In this document: positions 44,001 to 56,209 of the stretch, piece by piece
How the letters are laid out: each line of letters starts with the position of its first letter
Position numbering within the stretch: the first letter of the stretch is position 1
Assembly (NCBI GenBank): GCA_031308135.1
Contig: JAHLJT010009355.1
Coordinates: 8,605,074-8,669,073 of the forward strand
Length of the DNA: 64,000 nucleotides
Source: Acheta domesticus
Lineage: Eukaryota; Arthropoda; Insecta; Orthoptera; Gryllidae
Reading direction: 5' to 3'
Made by a program: the position numbers and the translations under genes
Notes under the pieces: generated by a model
Seen by the model: only the letters and a program-made list of their open reading frames with translations
Told to the model about the DNA's origin: nothing
Database searches by the model: none

Positions 44001-45270
44001 CCGCCGGGGACGGGCGCGGGGCGGGAGGAAGGGGCGGGGGCGGGAGGGAATGCGGTGATTTATGCTCGTTGGAAAGCGCGCGCGCGGTCGGGTCCCGGCC
44101 TGAATTATCAAGGCGGGAATCAAACACCGGCGTGCAATTGATCTACCGCGTCGCCCCGGCGCGGCTGCGGTCGGGGGTGAGCAGGCAGCCGCGCGCGGGG
44201 GTGCGGTTGTTAACAAGAGGGCGGCGGAAAAGGGGCGCATACCGCGCCGGCGTTTGCTCCTGGGGTTGGTTTAAGCCAATACCGCGTTGGATTTGGATGG
44301 AGTGGACGAACGTGTGTGGGGAAATTAGGTGAGAAATGAGTGCGTGGAGGGCGGGAAGGGGAGGGGCGATTTCGTGGTAATCTCGGGGAAGATCCCGTTA
44401 GTTCGAGTGATCATTTGATACAACGAGTTCAGGTGCGAAGGTTTATCCACGATTGCTTGTTTTATTAGTATTCATATGCGTTTTGCAGACGTATTTCCTT
44501 CAGAGAAAATTTTCAATGCAACGATTGCATCATGTTTTTGACTGTAGCCCACACTTTATTAGCGAGATGCTATGTATTTTGCTGTACTTTAACTCAAGAA
44601 AAATGTATGGAATTTCAGAATTTGAATTTTGCATGGAAAACGCAAAATAGGATTTGTTGATTTTTTTCAGCTTATAATCTAATAGCACATGCACGACTAG
44701 TAATTTAAGCAGTATGATAGGAATCCAGAAAATAGCAATAGATGATAGGAATCCAGAAAAACTAATACTCGTTATTGTATTTTACCATTATGATATATCT
44801 CTTGATGTTCAGTGCATCGTGAAGATATAGTTGAACAATAGTCCATGTTGCAAAGAAGGCGAATTGAATTTCCGATTCGGAAAATACGAAGTACAGAAAT
44901 AAATACGGCAATTCATTTATTTGTTTCAAATAAAACTCAATTAATTTGTTATCAAAGAGTATGTACTGTTTAATTTATTGTAGCACACAGCAGTCCCGAT
45001 AAACTACATCCTGTTCAATTAACTGATAGTCCGGGTTTTGAAGGACAATAAAATCAAATTTGATTCGGTTAGTTATAATAACAATATATTTAATCCACGA
45101 TACCATTTCGATTAATTGAATCAATATCGATTATTTAACGTTGCGGATGCGCAAGATGCCCTGAGCATCCTGTTCATCCCAGTCGGACTCGATCCATGCA
45201 GGTGGAGGCGAATGCCCTCGGATTGCAATTAGCGGACACTTGCGATGCAACAGCGACCCAGCCCAGCCCG
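44001..45270. other. CpG-rich DNA to 44340, then AT-rich noncoding
   Basis: 44000-44250 is CpG-rich and complex. 44400-45190 is AT-rich. A possible pogo/Tigger-like end (CAGCAGTCCCGATAAAC) is at 44988. A short duplication GATGATAGGAATCCAGAAAA/TATGATAGGAATCCAGAAAA lies at 44713-44762. Confidence 0.4.
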
Positions 45271-45600
45271 CCCCTCTTCTACTCCGACGCCGCCGCCGCC
45301 GCCGCCGCCCCCGCCACTAACGTCAACGCCGCCGCCGCCGCCACCGCCACCGCCTCCGCCTCCGCCTCCGCCATCGCCGCCGTCGCCGCCGCCGCCGCCT
45401 ACGCCGCCGCCGCCGCCGCCGCCTCTACCTCTGCCTCCGCCTCCGCCTCCGCCTCCGCCTCCGCCTCCGCCTCCGCCGCCGCCGCCGCCGCCACCGCCGC
45501 CGCCGCTTCCGCCTCCGCCGCCGCCGCCAACGCCAACGCCAACGCCAACACCACTCCCTATCCCACGCTCCCACGCCCCGCCGCTGCCATCGCCCCCTGA
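45271..45600. repeat. (GCC)n/(CCGCCT)n microsatellite block
   Basis: About 300 bases of GCC, TCC and ACC trinucleotides with CCGCCT hexamers. The three plus frames give poly-Ala, poly-Pro and Arg/His runs, and the minus gives poly-Gly; none is a gene. Confidence 0.95.
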
Positions 45601-46440
45601 TGCCGCCGCCTCCCCACCTCGTCCCCGCAGCCGCCCCAACCCCGCTCCGCCACCACCCCGTCTCCCGCAGCCACCCTAGCCATCTACCCACCGCTGCCCT
45701 GCCGCCGTCCCTTCCGCGGCCGCTTCTGCAGCAAAGTCATCTCCTTTGCCCCCGCCGTCATCTACACTCGTGTAGCCCTCCATACCCCTCCCTTGGTGAC
45801 CGACTCTTGCTGTTGGAGTCCGAATCCATCACCTTTCCCCACGGCCGCTCCGACCGCGTGCCTGACCCAACCTCCGCCCCCGCCACCTCCCCAACACTGA
45901 CACCCAGCAACTTCCCCGTCGTCGACCACACCGACTCCCGCACTGACGTCCTCCACAGCACCTCCATCGTCTCCCATCATCGTCCCCGCCTTCGCCCCCG
46001 TCCCCACCTCCACTGCTTCCATCGTCTCCCACCATCCTCCCTCGAAACCACACCCGTCCTCGCCCCCGTCCCCGCCTCCGCCGCGGGCCGCGTCGTCGTC
46101 TCCGGCGACGACGCCGACGACGCCGACGACGCTCAATTTACGGGCATGGCGGGCGGGCGGGCGGGCAGGCAGCGGCGCGCGGCGCGGCTGACGCAGAGGT
46201 CAGACAATCGCGCGCGGGGTCACGCGGCGGCCAGCGCCGGTCACGTGGCCGGGGGCGGCGGCGGCGGCGGCGGCGTGGCCCCTCGCACGTGCCCCCGGCG
46301 CTCGCGCCGCCGCCGCCGCCGCCCATGCCCACGCGTGAATGGCACGCGTGCTCAATGGGAGGGGAGCATGGCGGTGGGGAAGCAAAGCGAGCCAGTGCGC
46401 GTAGACCCGAGGAGGTCGCAAGGAGCGAGATGAGCTGAAT
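45601..46440. other. C-rich then CpG-rich DNA with a (GGC)n tract near 46255-46276
   Basis: 45600-46080 is CCGTCC/CACCTCC-rich, 46080-46135 carries GACGACGCCGACGACGCC repeats, and 46136-46330 is CpG-rich with GGCGGGCGGGCGGGCGGGC at 46149-46167. A 277-codon plus frame across it is compositionally biased and has no domain. Confidence 0.5.
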
Positions 46441-48660
46441 GACGATCACGAGCTCTGAAACACTGGACGATCGGGAAAAGAGGCAGATGCGTGCCTTTAG
46501 GGGACCGTTGCCTACCCATGAAAATTTCGCAAGAGACCCCGTAGCATTAAGTAATAAAAAATTTTATTTTGTATATACTAAATATTGTTTTCTCCTTTTA
46601 GAAGCTGATACTTGGGGGAACTGATACGCATTTGAGAAAAAGCTTGTGGCAACTCTGTAAAACATGTGGCTCTAAAACGTGTGGCAACCCTGTAAATGTT
46701 TTAATTTAAAATCAAAAGTATTTCTTAATTGTGTCATTTTTAAAAATTTCATTGTCTTTGTAGCATGTCTTATTTATTTACTAGAATTTGTAAATAAGAA
46801 CGTTTCTTGGAAAAGAGGCCTCAGAGAGGTCGATAAATGTAGTTGCTCGTTTTAAGCTGCACGTACCAATGGAAAGAGGGGAAAACTGAATAAAATCAGT
46901 AGTCGATCTTATTAATTAATTTTTAATGAGGGGAAAAAGAGACAGTCGTAGTTAGTAGAGGAATGGCTCCTTAGAGAGGTGATATGGCGACACATTGACA
47001 GAAGGAAACTTTAATTGAATATCCATCAACTATAGTAAAATGTTTGCTTAGACGACTTACGGAAAAAGAAAAGAGGAATCCTTCCTGGCACCAATGTAAT
47101 ATAATAGAAAATAATCCAAATCAATTTTAAACAATAATTCTTCAACTATTATTATTCGAAAAAAAATATTTGATAGAATATTGGAAATAATATGGCGTGT
47201 GTTCAAAGAGGGAATCTGTCAACCTGTGTGAGGTTACCATAAAACACGAGTGTCGTGGAGGCGTCCAGTTGAGCCCGGAGCGTGCCAGTAGCAAGAGAAT
47301 GACTCAGTGCGAGGGGAGTGGACGGAAGAGGCGGAGACGACGGAGGCGGACGAGGCGTGTGCGCGGCGACCAGGCGCCGAATGGCGGCGGCGGCGGCGGC
47401 TCATGGAGCTAATTGGCGAGATGGAGTTTAGCGCCACTGGAACGAGCCGACGACGGCTGCTCAGCACAAAGCAGGGGACAAGCGTTGTTGGCAGCGGTCA
47501 CAAAAAAATACCCTGAGGAGTGCCACGGACTATGTCGCCTTCGTCCGCCATCAAGGAAAATGACAATTCAATGGACTTGTAATCACGATTATAATTGAAT
47601 CGAGTATTCAGAATATTAGAATTACATTTTGCAGACACATGCTTTCTGGAATATGTGATTGGCCAAATGGTGACACAACATTTGGAGTGAAATGGTTTGT
47701 GGAACCATTCAGCTTTTATCGTGCCAATTACTCGTACTATTCAATATCCGTAGAAACGCTCGGGTAGTGTGTACCGTTCTTTAAAGAATGTGTTCCGAAA
47801 GATGTAGTCCTAATATCCTGTAGTTATTCACTAAGATCATAATTACTTAAATTTGCAGTGTATACATATGTTCTCCTTAGAGCTATTTTCTTGGTTCTTT
47901 ACTAAACGAGAAACTAAACAAGTGATGGTAAAAATACCCTAATAAAACCAAACTTTGAACAGACGGTCAATACGTAAAGCTAAGTAAATACGTAACATAT
48001 GGATGTAAATGTTCATTTCCATAAAAGACAACTACAATACTCTTTGAAATAAAAAGTTAAGTTGCAAGCGATTTTGATGAACTACTAGTTAATTTGTAAT
48101 TTGTAATTGTGAATACCCCGCATTCCTTCGGTTATATTTTATTGATTTCTTTCATGAATAGCTACACTTTCGTGTTCGTCAACCTGTCACGTTTTCAAAG
48201 CTCAATAAAACCATTACAAACATATTCAAAAATAGACTAATAATATTAAAAATAAACATTAAGAATAATATACAAGTTAGTTTATAGAACAGCAAAGCAA
48301 GTTGACTTACCAATATCTAAAGAGATACTTCATAAACCATTTTCTTAAAACATGTATTGTGTGTTATAAGTAAATTATGAAATTATAAAATGTCTTCTAT
48401 GCACATGTTATAAACTTTCGTTAGTTTACAATATTTGTTTTTTTCCTTGGCAAAGAAAGTTACGATCATTGGAGAATAAATGAAGAGAAAAAACACATAG
48501 TACTAACCTAAAGAAAACGGGCTGAAAGATAGATAAATCTAGCAACAACATAAAAAGAAGAAAAATATTTAGAATAAACATTTATAAAATAAGCTTAAGT
48601 TTTCAATAACTCTACTTTCATTTAAAAAATTGTGTTTAATAAAGCTTATCATTTCAGATA
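46441..48660. other. Mostly AT-rich noncoding DNA
   Basis: A CpG-richer patch at 47260-47500 contains (CGG)6 near 47384. Otherwise nothing is recognised. Confidence 0.5.
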
Positions 48661-48672
48661 TAAGTCTTTTCT

Positions 48673-48873
48673 TTATGTTTTTTTATGACAATGAGTTGAT
48701 TGTTGGGTCGTTTTATGTTGTGAATTTGCTTTTGATTCTCTCATTTTCCTTTTTGATTGGCCTATGTATACAGTATCACGTTCTTTGCAGGGAATACCAT
48801 AGACAATATTATATGTGGACATCTTATTTGTACAGTTGGGCCATGTTTTGTTAAAACTGTATGCTGTTTTCAT
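48673..48873 (-). pseudogene. GIY-YIG endonuclease domain of a Penelope-like element (partial)
   Basis: The 66-codon minus-strand frame contains NIVYGIPCKERDTVYIGQSK at residues 22-41. The VY-x10-YIG spacing and the IPC-plus-charged-residue context are what Penelope-like elements carry in their C-terminal GIY-YIG domain. The domain should continue with an Arg/His helix and a catalytic Glu, but here it runs into low-similarity sequence after about residue 45, so it is incomplete. It lies downstream of the reverse transcriptase remnant (49150-49762) in the same orientation, matching the RT-then-GIY-YIG order of these elements. In living copies the domain nicks target DNA during retrotransposition. 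Confidence 0.75.
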
Positions 48874-49149
48874 TGCTCCTTTAAAAATAATTTAGATGTT
48901 AAACTTATTTATATAATGCTTTATTTTTGAACTGACGTGAGGTAGAAAAGGGGTAATTCATAATTACTTAGTTACTTTGACTTCCACATTATTATTCTGT
49001 GAATTATTAAGACCTAAAACTAAAGAGAGTATTTTAAAGCAATTTATTGAATAACGTGAGAGGGCTATCCATTCATCAATAAGATATCAATGACTAAAAA
49101 AAATGATTAATGAAAAATTGTTAATCTAATTGAAAATAAATTTTATCAC
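48874..49149 (-). mobile_element. Interior of the Penelope-like element, decayed
   Basis: This lies between the RT tail and the GIY-YIG remnant. It is AT-rich and shows no open frame. By analogy it should hold the linker between the RT thumb and endonuclease. Only its position supports the assignment. Confidence 0.45.
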
Positions 49150-49762
49150 TTAAAGGGTAAACTGTGGCAATTTTTGGGCATAATGGGTGATTAGAATGAA
49201 AATGTAGAAGTCTACCAGACCATGTATTTTTATGATACCATTGATAGTAAACAAGGATGAAGTTACGAGGAGTTTATCCCTCAAGAAGGTGAATCTCATT
49301 CCATCATCAGTTTCTATAGTAAATTTAATTCTATTATGGTATTCATTAAACAAGCCTAAATTAGGGATTGAGAGTTCTTAGAGATACAAGTGATAATATC
49401 AACAGTATATCTGGATAAAATGGAATGTAGATATGTAGATTATTTAAGACAGATCTCTCAAGTTTTTGCATATCAATTTCTGCTACTGTGGGGGAGACAG
49501 GTGAGCCCATCGATATTCCTAAAATTTGAAAATAAATATGTTCTTGGAAAGTGAAATATGAATTTATTAATAACATTTTTAGTCCAGTTAGAAATTGTAT
49601 TGTTAGAAATTGAGAAGGTATAGTGGTATGAGATAGTAATTTACATAAAAAGAAGTATATCATTTCTAAAGCATGGTCAACAGGAATATTAATATGCATA
49701 GAAACAGCATATAGGGAGATTGAATTATAATCTTGAGGTAATTCCAGGTACGTTTTGAACAA
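49150..49762 (-). pseudogene. Penelope-like reverse transcriptase remnant
   Basis: Two minus-strand frames, 49361-49762 then 49150-49353, cover the RT palm and what follows. In the first, residues 16-32 (SLYAVSMHINIPVDHAL) match motif A of Penelope-like RTs, and residues 82-95 (GISMGSPVSPTVAE) match motif B. The motif A catalytic Asp position is occupied by Tyr/Ala, and the expected YVDD of motif C is reduced to FYPDILLI, so the enzyme is dead. The second frame begins FNEYHNRIKFTIETDDG, the conserved segment after the palm. A frame change separates the two. Gene order and the GIY-YIG remnant downstream make Penelope-like the best call. Confidence 0.8.
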
Positions 49763-51740
49763 AATCCTTGCTAGTATAAATGCTGTAATTATTATTCTTG
49801 TTAGGTTTTCTAAATCTTGTAATCATTTTTTAAATGTTATATACTTATCGGTTTCGTTACTTTATGTAGTTGTAAGCGATTGTCTATTGACAGAAAAATC
49901 TCTGAAAACCGCCCGACGAATTTTGAAAAAAACACAGAAAATGTGAGTGAAGCTGTCCTACGGCGATAGGTAACGGATAAAAATGTTCTTGCATTCTGGG
50001 CTCATGTTGTACACCAGTCAGTCGATGAACGCTGTAAAGAAACTCAGGACGAAAAGGATCGTTCAAAAGTTATAAGGTCATATAAAATTTTGAAATATGC
50101 GTTGCCGAGTTATCACTGCCGTTTACTTACTATCTGCACACTGTTTTCTCTTCATTTCGTCGAGGGAACAAATGCCGATATATGTTAAAATAGTGTCGTA
50201 ATTTTTTGTTACTTCTTGCTTTTTGCTTATTACTAAATGTTGCATATTAATTGAGTTCACTGTTTAGTATGCTTGTAATCATGAGTACGTTCACATAAGT
50301 GTTCTTCAGTGGGTAGAAGACACACATACGTTCTACACGAACGGTTCGTTGAGCTCGACTTGACAGATTGGGCACCAAGGTTTGTCATCATGGCTTGTTA
50401 CCAATCACCCTGTGGCTATAGCCCGATGCAATAGACCACGCTGAAGTGAAATATTAATACGTTGCAGGTTTCAAGAGTACACTTCCACCTCAATTAGCAA
50501 CGCGACCAGTTTGTTTACGAAAACGACTGAATTTTAACGCTCTCCTACTCTCTGGGGTTTCGTTGCTTCGTCGAGAGGATGTTAAAACCGTTTTGCAAGT
50601 GAGTAAGTAACAAGGTACATATGCTCGCCAGCCAAGTCACACAGTAGCATGTGTTAACAATTAGTCCATGTTACACTGCTAACATACACAAATTATGAAC
50701 ATTAGTATCAGATTGCTAATAAGCGTGGTTGTGTGTAGATTAACACGCTGATAAATTAGTATTTGTTTGCGGAACGTTTCCTGATTGGAGGTGCAGTACT
50801 ACCAAGCCTCAAGGATAATCACTTTATGATTTTATGTGCTTCTAATTCATGGATGAAAATGTATTGTATACGTTCCTTGATCACTTCAAATTATTTTTGT
50901 TGTAATGAATAATAAGCAACATTTTTACGGGCACATCATTCTTGGTGTCTGACGTATTGTTTAATTTATTATTTCTTGAATAACATACTTGTATTGTTTA
51001 TTTAACATTATAAAGAACTGAGTGTGAACTTATTACTTGTTGATGTCATGCACTTTTGATTTATATTTGCCACTTTTTAAGTTACTACAGAAAGAATTAG
51101 GAATTATTTCTAAATCAGCCACTATTTTGCAGTAATGTAGTGGTAACTGATCATTTTAAAAGTATTTGTAAAAGTCTGTTAATCGAACCGTGCATCAAAG
51201 GAAATATATCTTGTATTTTCCAGGAGACGTTTTCTTTGTCACATTTAATGAAAGTATATCTTTAATTTATCAGCAGCCATAACATTTAATTTCTGACATT
51301 GTGACATGAATAATAGTTCTCTGTTGTTTGCCATTAAACACATCCTTGTAATTCTCCCCTGTGATCTTGAAAGGAAATTATACGTTTTCTTTCTACCCTT
51401 ATCACCCAGACACTACTGAAACGAGACAGACCGGAAACATTCTATTATCAGGAAATGGGCACCTGCCCTACAACCGTTATGAGTGTGCTGTTAGAAAAAT
51501 ATATTAAGTACGAATCGATAATGTGTGTTGGGTCGTAATTTGAGTCACCTCTAAGCTGAAAAATATTATTTTCTGTTTAATTAAAACTGTAGGATGAGTA
51601 AATCGTCGACTTTGAGATGACATTGGATTGAGATGTCGCGTCCAACTGTTTTCTACCTAATTGCAATTACTGCTTGATAGCAAGTACAGTAAATACTTAA
51701 TGTATATCAATCAATATAATACTTTCTGTTAGATGCACTT
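49763..51740. other. AT-rich noncoding DNA
   Basis: The 5' part of the Penelope-like element may continue to about 49850 but I cannot trace it. The rest shows no gene, RNA or tandem repeat. Confidence 0.45.
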
Positions 51741-51812
51741 ACAGTAATTAATATAATACTGTTATTCGTGCATGCTTTCTTCAATAGCTTGCTCCTAAGA
51801 TTATAAATTTTA
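51741..51812. repeat. Dispersed repeat copy (pair with 53067-53117)
   Basis: CTGTTATTC followed by ATGCTTTCTTCAATAGCTTG and CTC(C/G)TAA(G/T)ATTA occurs here and at about 53070, direct orientation, offset about 1.31 kb. Identity is unknown. Confidence 0.7.
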
Positions 51813-52644
51813 TTATAATGTAAAATTTTAAAATAAATTTTGAACGCTTTTGATCAAGTAGTTTCCCAACGATCTAAAATAAATTAAATAAATAAAATTA
51901 AATGTAACTGTATGCGACAATTACTATTAAATGCATGATACTAGTATTCTTAATATTTCAGAATTAAAATTAATTTGAATTGAGTGTCGTACGGTACATT
52001 TCTACTATTACTATATTTTTAAAAAACAAGTTTAATTTCTTTTCTCAAAATCAATCATTTGAAAATCAAAATCAATTCAAAAACTGCCATTTCAAGTCAT
52101 TCCAAAGGACATCACCAATATAAATGTAAAATATTGTGATAAAATAATGAATGATTAATTATAATAATAATAATAATTTTACCTTTAATTTGCTATGCTA
52201 GCTCAGTTCTCTGGTTCTCATGCTCTCTATACAGAGAAGCCTGGAAGTCTGAAATTGTTTATGTCCCGAAGGAATTACCCACAACGTGGCACAACAATAA
52301 TTTTGTTTATTAAGAATGGAATTTGAGATTAACAAAATAAAAATTCTCTTGCTTGATTTCATGCATTAAGTTCTCGTCACCAAATTGTCTGGTGTTGTCA
52401 AACGATGGCCCCGCAGTTCGTAGCCCCTTGACTTCCGCGCCGAACATCCGTCTGCTTCTTTCTTGCTGGTCACTTCTTGCACACTTGTTCCACAATTTGT
52501 CCTCCCTATTCGCGTCGATGTCCAACTTTAATAATTCAGGTTACATACGCGCCGCTACCACCAGGATGCCAGTCAACCACCAACTCTCCCTCGTCCAGCG
52601 CCCCCTCCTGCCCGTCAACAACCTTCGTTACCTAGTAACCGCGA
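51813..52644. other. AT-rich noncoding DNA
   Basis: Contains a short TAA run near 52155-52180 and a mixed patch at 52380-52640. No gene. Confidence 0.5.
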
Positions 52645-52755
52645 CCGTCCAGATTAAGCGCGGCGTTTGTTTTATAATATTTTGTATATTACAGCTCCGT
52701 CCGTCCAGATCAAGGCGCGGCGTTTGTTCTGTAATATTTTGTATATTACAATATG
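52645..52755. repeat. Two-copy 56-bp tandem duplication
   Basis: CCGTCCAGAT(T/C)AAG...GCGGCGTTTGTT and TAATATTTTGTATATTACA occur at 52645 and 52701. The second copy has a one-base indel. Confidence 0.9.
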
Positions 52756-54060
52756 TACTGAAATATATGATGACATTCCTCTGGGATTCCCTGAGACCGT
52801 ATCACTTTTATAGGTCGTATTTTTTCGTTCACCTAATAAATTCGTTTTAATGCTACCACACACGATTTTTATACTATCAGGTAAAAATCAACATAACCGC
52901 ATTTATCCAAAATGATTGAATGTAATTCAAATGGGCGTTTCTAAACCTCAAATACAGTATAAATATCGCAAATTATAAAATTGTGTTTATAAGACAGAAA
53001 TAATCCACAGATCGAAATATATCTTATGAGTACACCGTCAAGGAATCACATTAAGGTGATTTAAAACTGTTATTCCCCCATGCTTTCTTCAATAGCTTGC
53101 TCGTAATATTACAAAATCCATTCCTTGACAGTGACAGAGTTATAAAATAATTTTAATGAATGCTCTGTCTTAAGATCACAAATAAATTTACTAATATATC
53201 TCGGTGGGCGGTCGACCACCAAGTAAGTGTTTCGGAATAGCATTCACAGAGACAGCACCAGTATTTCAGTCGCGAAGGGTGCCAAAAGTTTTACCGGTGG
53301 TTCCAGATAGCGATCCTCAAAGATGCTATTCCTAGATTAATATCAATGATCACTGCTCACTATTCATGATCACTGCTCACTGAAACAATCGTCGTATCTG
53401 CTGCTCAACACTTTCCCGTTATTTCCAGGTATTTCGTCACTAGTTTCTTGCCCGCACGTACCTCTTTATATTTAAAACAATTTACACACAATCTCAATTT
53501 CATATTTCTATAGTTATACGTTTTCTCTGACGCAGCAACCTTTGCAATTGTTTTGAAATTTCTATTTCACCTCCACCGATTCTTTGCCCCTAATGTTGTT
53601 CAAATGCATTATTACTTCGACACTTTCCCTTCTGCCCCATACATATCGAAAGCTACAATCAGCACTATCGACCTTTTGCTCACCGTTTACAAACAGTACA
53701 CCAGCGTGAACGAATTTTGTGTCAAAACTTCAAGAAGTGGTTCGGAAACCTTGTTTATTGTATATAAATTTCTGAGGATAAAACAAATTCTAATGGCATA
53801 TTCAAGATAATTTTCATTGCACTATTTGTTGAATATCTATGCGTATTCAAATTCACATAGATATATTTTCTTTATAATCTTTCCTTCCAAAATATACCAG
53901 TAAAAATGGCACGGCTAATATTTGCATACCCATGTTCTCAGGCAGTAACTCACATATCAACTTCGAATAAATCAGCACTACGCTATCGTATCATCTCCAT
54001 GATTTTTAAATTTGTCAACACCTTTTCACGAACTGCTTTAATAGACATTAAGACCATTGG
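52756..54060. other. AT-rich noncoding DNA
   Basis: Includes the dispersed repeat at 53067-53117. ATGATCACTGCTCACT is duplicated at 53347 and 53367. No gene recognised. Confidence 0.5.
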
Positions 54061-54430
54061 AAAGATTAGTGCCGTCCAACTGTCCTCCACCTCCAGCCTC
54101 CGGCGTGACAGTCTCCATCGCCTGTACCACCGCCGTCACTGTAGTCACGGTCGCCATCCCATTGTCACCATACCGTCGCCACCCTATCTTCGCCATCCCA
54201 TCGTCACCATGCCGATTATCCCACCATCGCCACCCCACCGACGCCTTACACGTCTCTGTCCAATCCCTCCCCACCATTTCCTCCGACGCCTGAACCTCCC
54301 TCGAAGCCGCGGCCCCGCTGTCGCTTGTAACCCCTGACGCCATCATCCCCCTTCGTCTCCACCCTCACCATTGTCCCCGCCGTCACTAATGTTACTACTT
54401 AGTCGCTAGCTGAACCTCCTCCGCCGCCTT
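54061..54430. repeat. CCATC/CACC-rich degenerate repeat and first part of a 333-bp duplication
   Basis: CCATCGTCACCAT-type words recur at 54130-54260. From about 54270 the sequence pairs with that starting about 54603 (see next entry). Confidence 0.75.
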
Positions 54431-55110
54431 CGTCCCCGATGCGGCCAACGCCTCCGCCTCCGCCGCCGCCGTTACCTCCGCCGCCGCCGCCTCCGCCACC
54501 TCCACTGCCGCCGCCTCCGCCGCTTCCGCCGCCTCCGCCGTTTCCGCCGCCACCGTCTCCGCCCCCGCCTCCGCCGCCGCCTTACACATCCTGTCCATAC
54601 CTTCCCCTCCATTTTCTACGACACCTGAACATCCCTTGAAGCCTATTGCCACTGTCGCTTCTCATCTCTGACGCCAGTATCCCTCCCGTCTCCACCCACA
54701 ACATTGTCCCCGCCATCACTACTGTTACTACTTAGTCGCTTGCTGAACCTCCTCCACCGCCTCCGCCCCCGCCGCCGCCTGCGCCACCGCCGCGACCTCT
54801 GTCGCCGCCGCCTCTGCCGCCTCCACCTCCGCCTCCACCTCCGCCGCCTCCGCCTCCACCGCCTCCTCCTGTGCCTCCGCCGCCGCCTCCGCCGCCTCCG
54901 CCTCCACCTCCGCCGCCTCCGCCTCCGTCGCCTCCTCCTGTGCCTCCGCCGCCGCCTCCGCCGCCTCCGCTGCCTCCGCCTCCACCTCCAACTCCGCCTT
55001 CGCCGCCTCCGCCGCCTCCGCCTTCGCCGCCACCGCCGCCTTCGCCGCCACCGCCGCCTTCGCCGCCACCGCCTTCGCCTCCGCCTCCGCTGCCCCCGCC
55101 GCCGCCGCGG
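54431..55110. repeat. (CCGCCTCCG)n arrays carried in a ~333-bp duplication
   Basis: GTTACTACTTAGTCGCT followed by (A/T)GCTGAACCTCC occurs at 54391 and 54724, both leading into CCG/CCT trinucleotide arrays (54440-54580 and 54765-55110). Sequences just before each (GACGCC(A/T)..CC..CCGTCTCCACCC..CA) also match. Ala-, Pro-, Arg- and Gly-rich frames up to 228 codons are readings of the array. Confidence 0.95.
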
Positions 55111-55869
55111 CCGCGACGCCTTCGTGGCCTTTCTTGTGGGCGCTGCCGTTTGATGTATGCCTGCCTCCAGCGGCGCTGGCGTAAACGTATGCCGGCCATT
55201 ACGACCGATCCATTTCTGCGTGTGGTGCGTGGGGTCGGCCGGTCGCCTGCTGCCCCTCGCCCTTCCCACCTTCCTGCCCCCTCCCAACGCCCCCTCTTCC
55301 CACGCGCCCTCTGAGCCTCTTGTGCTCAACTGTCAGCAGACTATCTATTCTTACCTGCTTATTTCACTTTCTCAAAGATGTTGCTTCGTCAATGGATCTC
55401 AGTGAAGCACTTATTGGCATATTTTTATATTTTTCAAAAGAATTTGACATTATTGTCAGTAGAAATTTGCTTTTAAAATCTATCATTTGGAATATGTGCC
55501 AATGCCCAGGAATTCTACCTCATTCAGTACAAGTATCCTAAATGAATTGATATTATTTTCTCGTATTTCCAATTCATTGCCAATTAATTTGGAGTCCCGC
55601 AGGGTTCGATTTTATACATTGCACTCTTGATTCTATCAATAAATGCGAATATTAAATTATATTTCATGCATGACACAAAACTTTACCTAAAGCCATCTAA
55701 TAATTAATATTCCAAGCAAAATCGTTTCTGCTGGACGACTTGTTCCGTACAATTAGGAATTAAACTAAGGGTGTCGAAAATAAAAACAAATAATTTGATA
55801 ATGGTATTATTATTTTAGTTTCCTTTTGAACTGTAAAATTCTAAAAGATTGAATATACCTGTAAAAATT
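55111..55869. other. Unique DNA
   Basis: CpG-rich to 55320, then AT-rich. No gene or element is recognised; short frames have no motif. Confidence 0.45.
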
Positions 55870-56170
55870 ATTCTAATTATCTTACCCTGTCACCTGCCAC
55901 TAAACTCCAAATCTCACCCTGTCACTTCACACGACACCCTCCCCTCATCGATACCTTATCCACTCACATCACCTCCTCATCTCTCCTTAACTCGTGTCAC
56001 CCTTTACCTCAATCCCTCTCTTCACCCCCTCAGCACACCACTTCCCATTTCACCTTTCACTTCACCCCACACTTGGTCCCCGCTCCCCAACCCCGTTATC
56101 TCAATCATTCACTCAACCCTGATGCATCACACCGTCACCCACCAAACCCCATCACGTACCAATCAGCCGA
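55870..56170. repeat. Pyrimidine-rich repeat related to 57575-57770
   Basis: CTCTCTTCACCCCC and a C-rich stretch leading to CTCA(A/T)..TCA(T/C)TCA(C/T)..AACCCTG are shared with the block at 57630-57690. Plus strand is G-poor. Probably a degenerate dispersed or satellite-like repeat. Confidence 0.6.
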
Positions 56171-56209
56171 ATACAACCTCTTACAGTAAAGTTCGGTGAA
56201 TAGTCCTGT

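Noticed and set aside
49884..50066. 60-codon minus-strand frame upstream of the Penelope-like RT as its N-terminus
   Set aside because: The translation shows no similarity to the expected Penelope-like N-terminal region, and it is not in continuous frame with the RT.
54643..55329. Arg-, Gly- and Pro-rich frames of up to 228 codons
   Set aside because: Readings of CCG/CCT trinucleotide arrays. No domain or plausible splice context.
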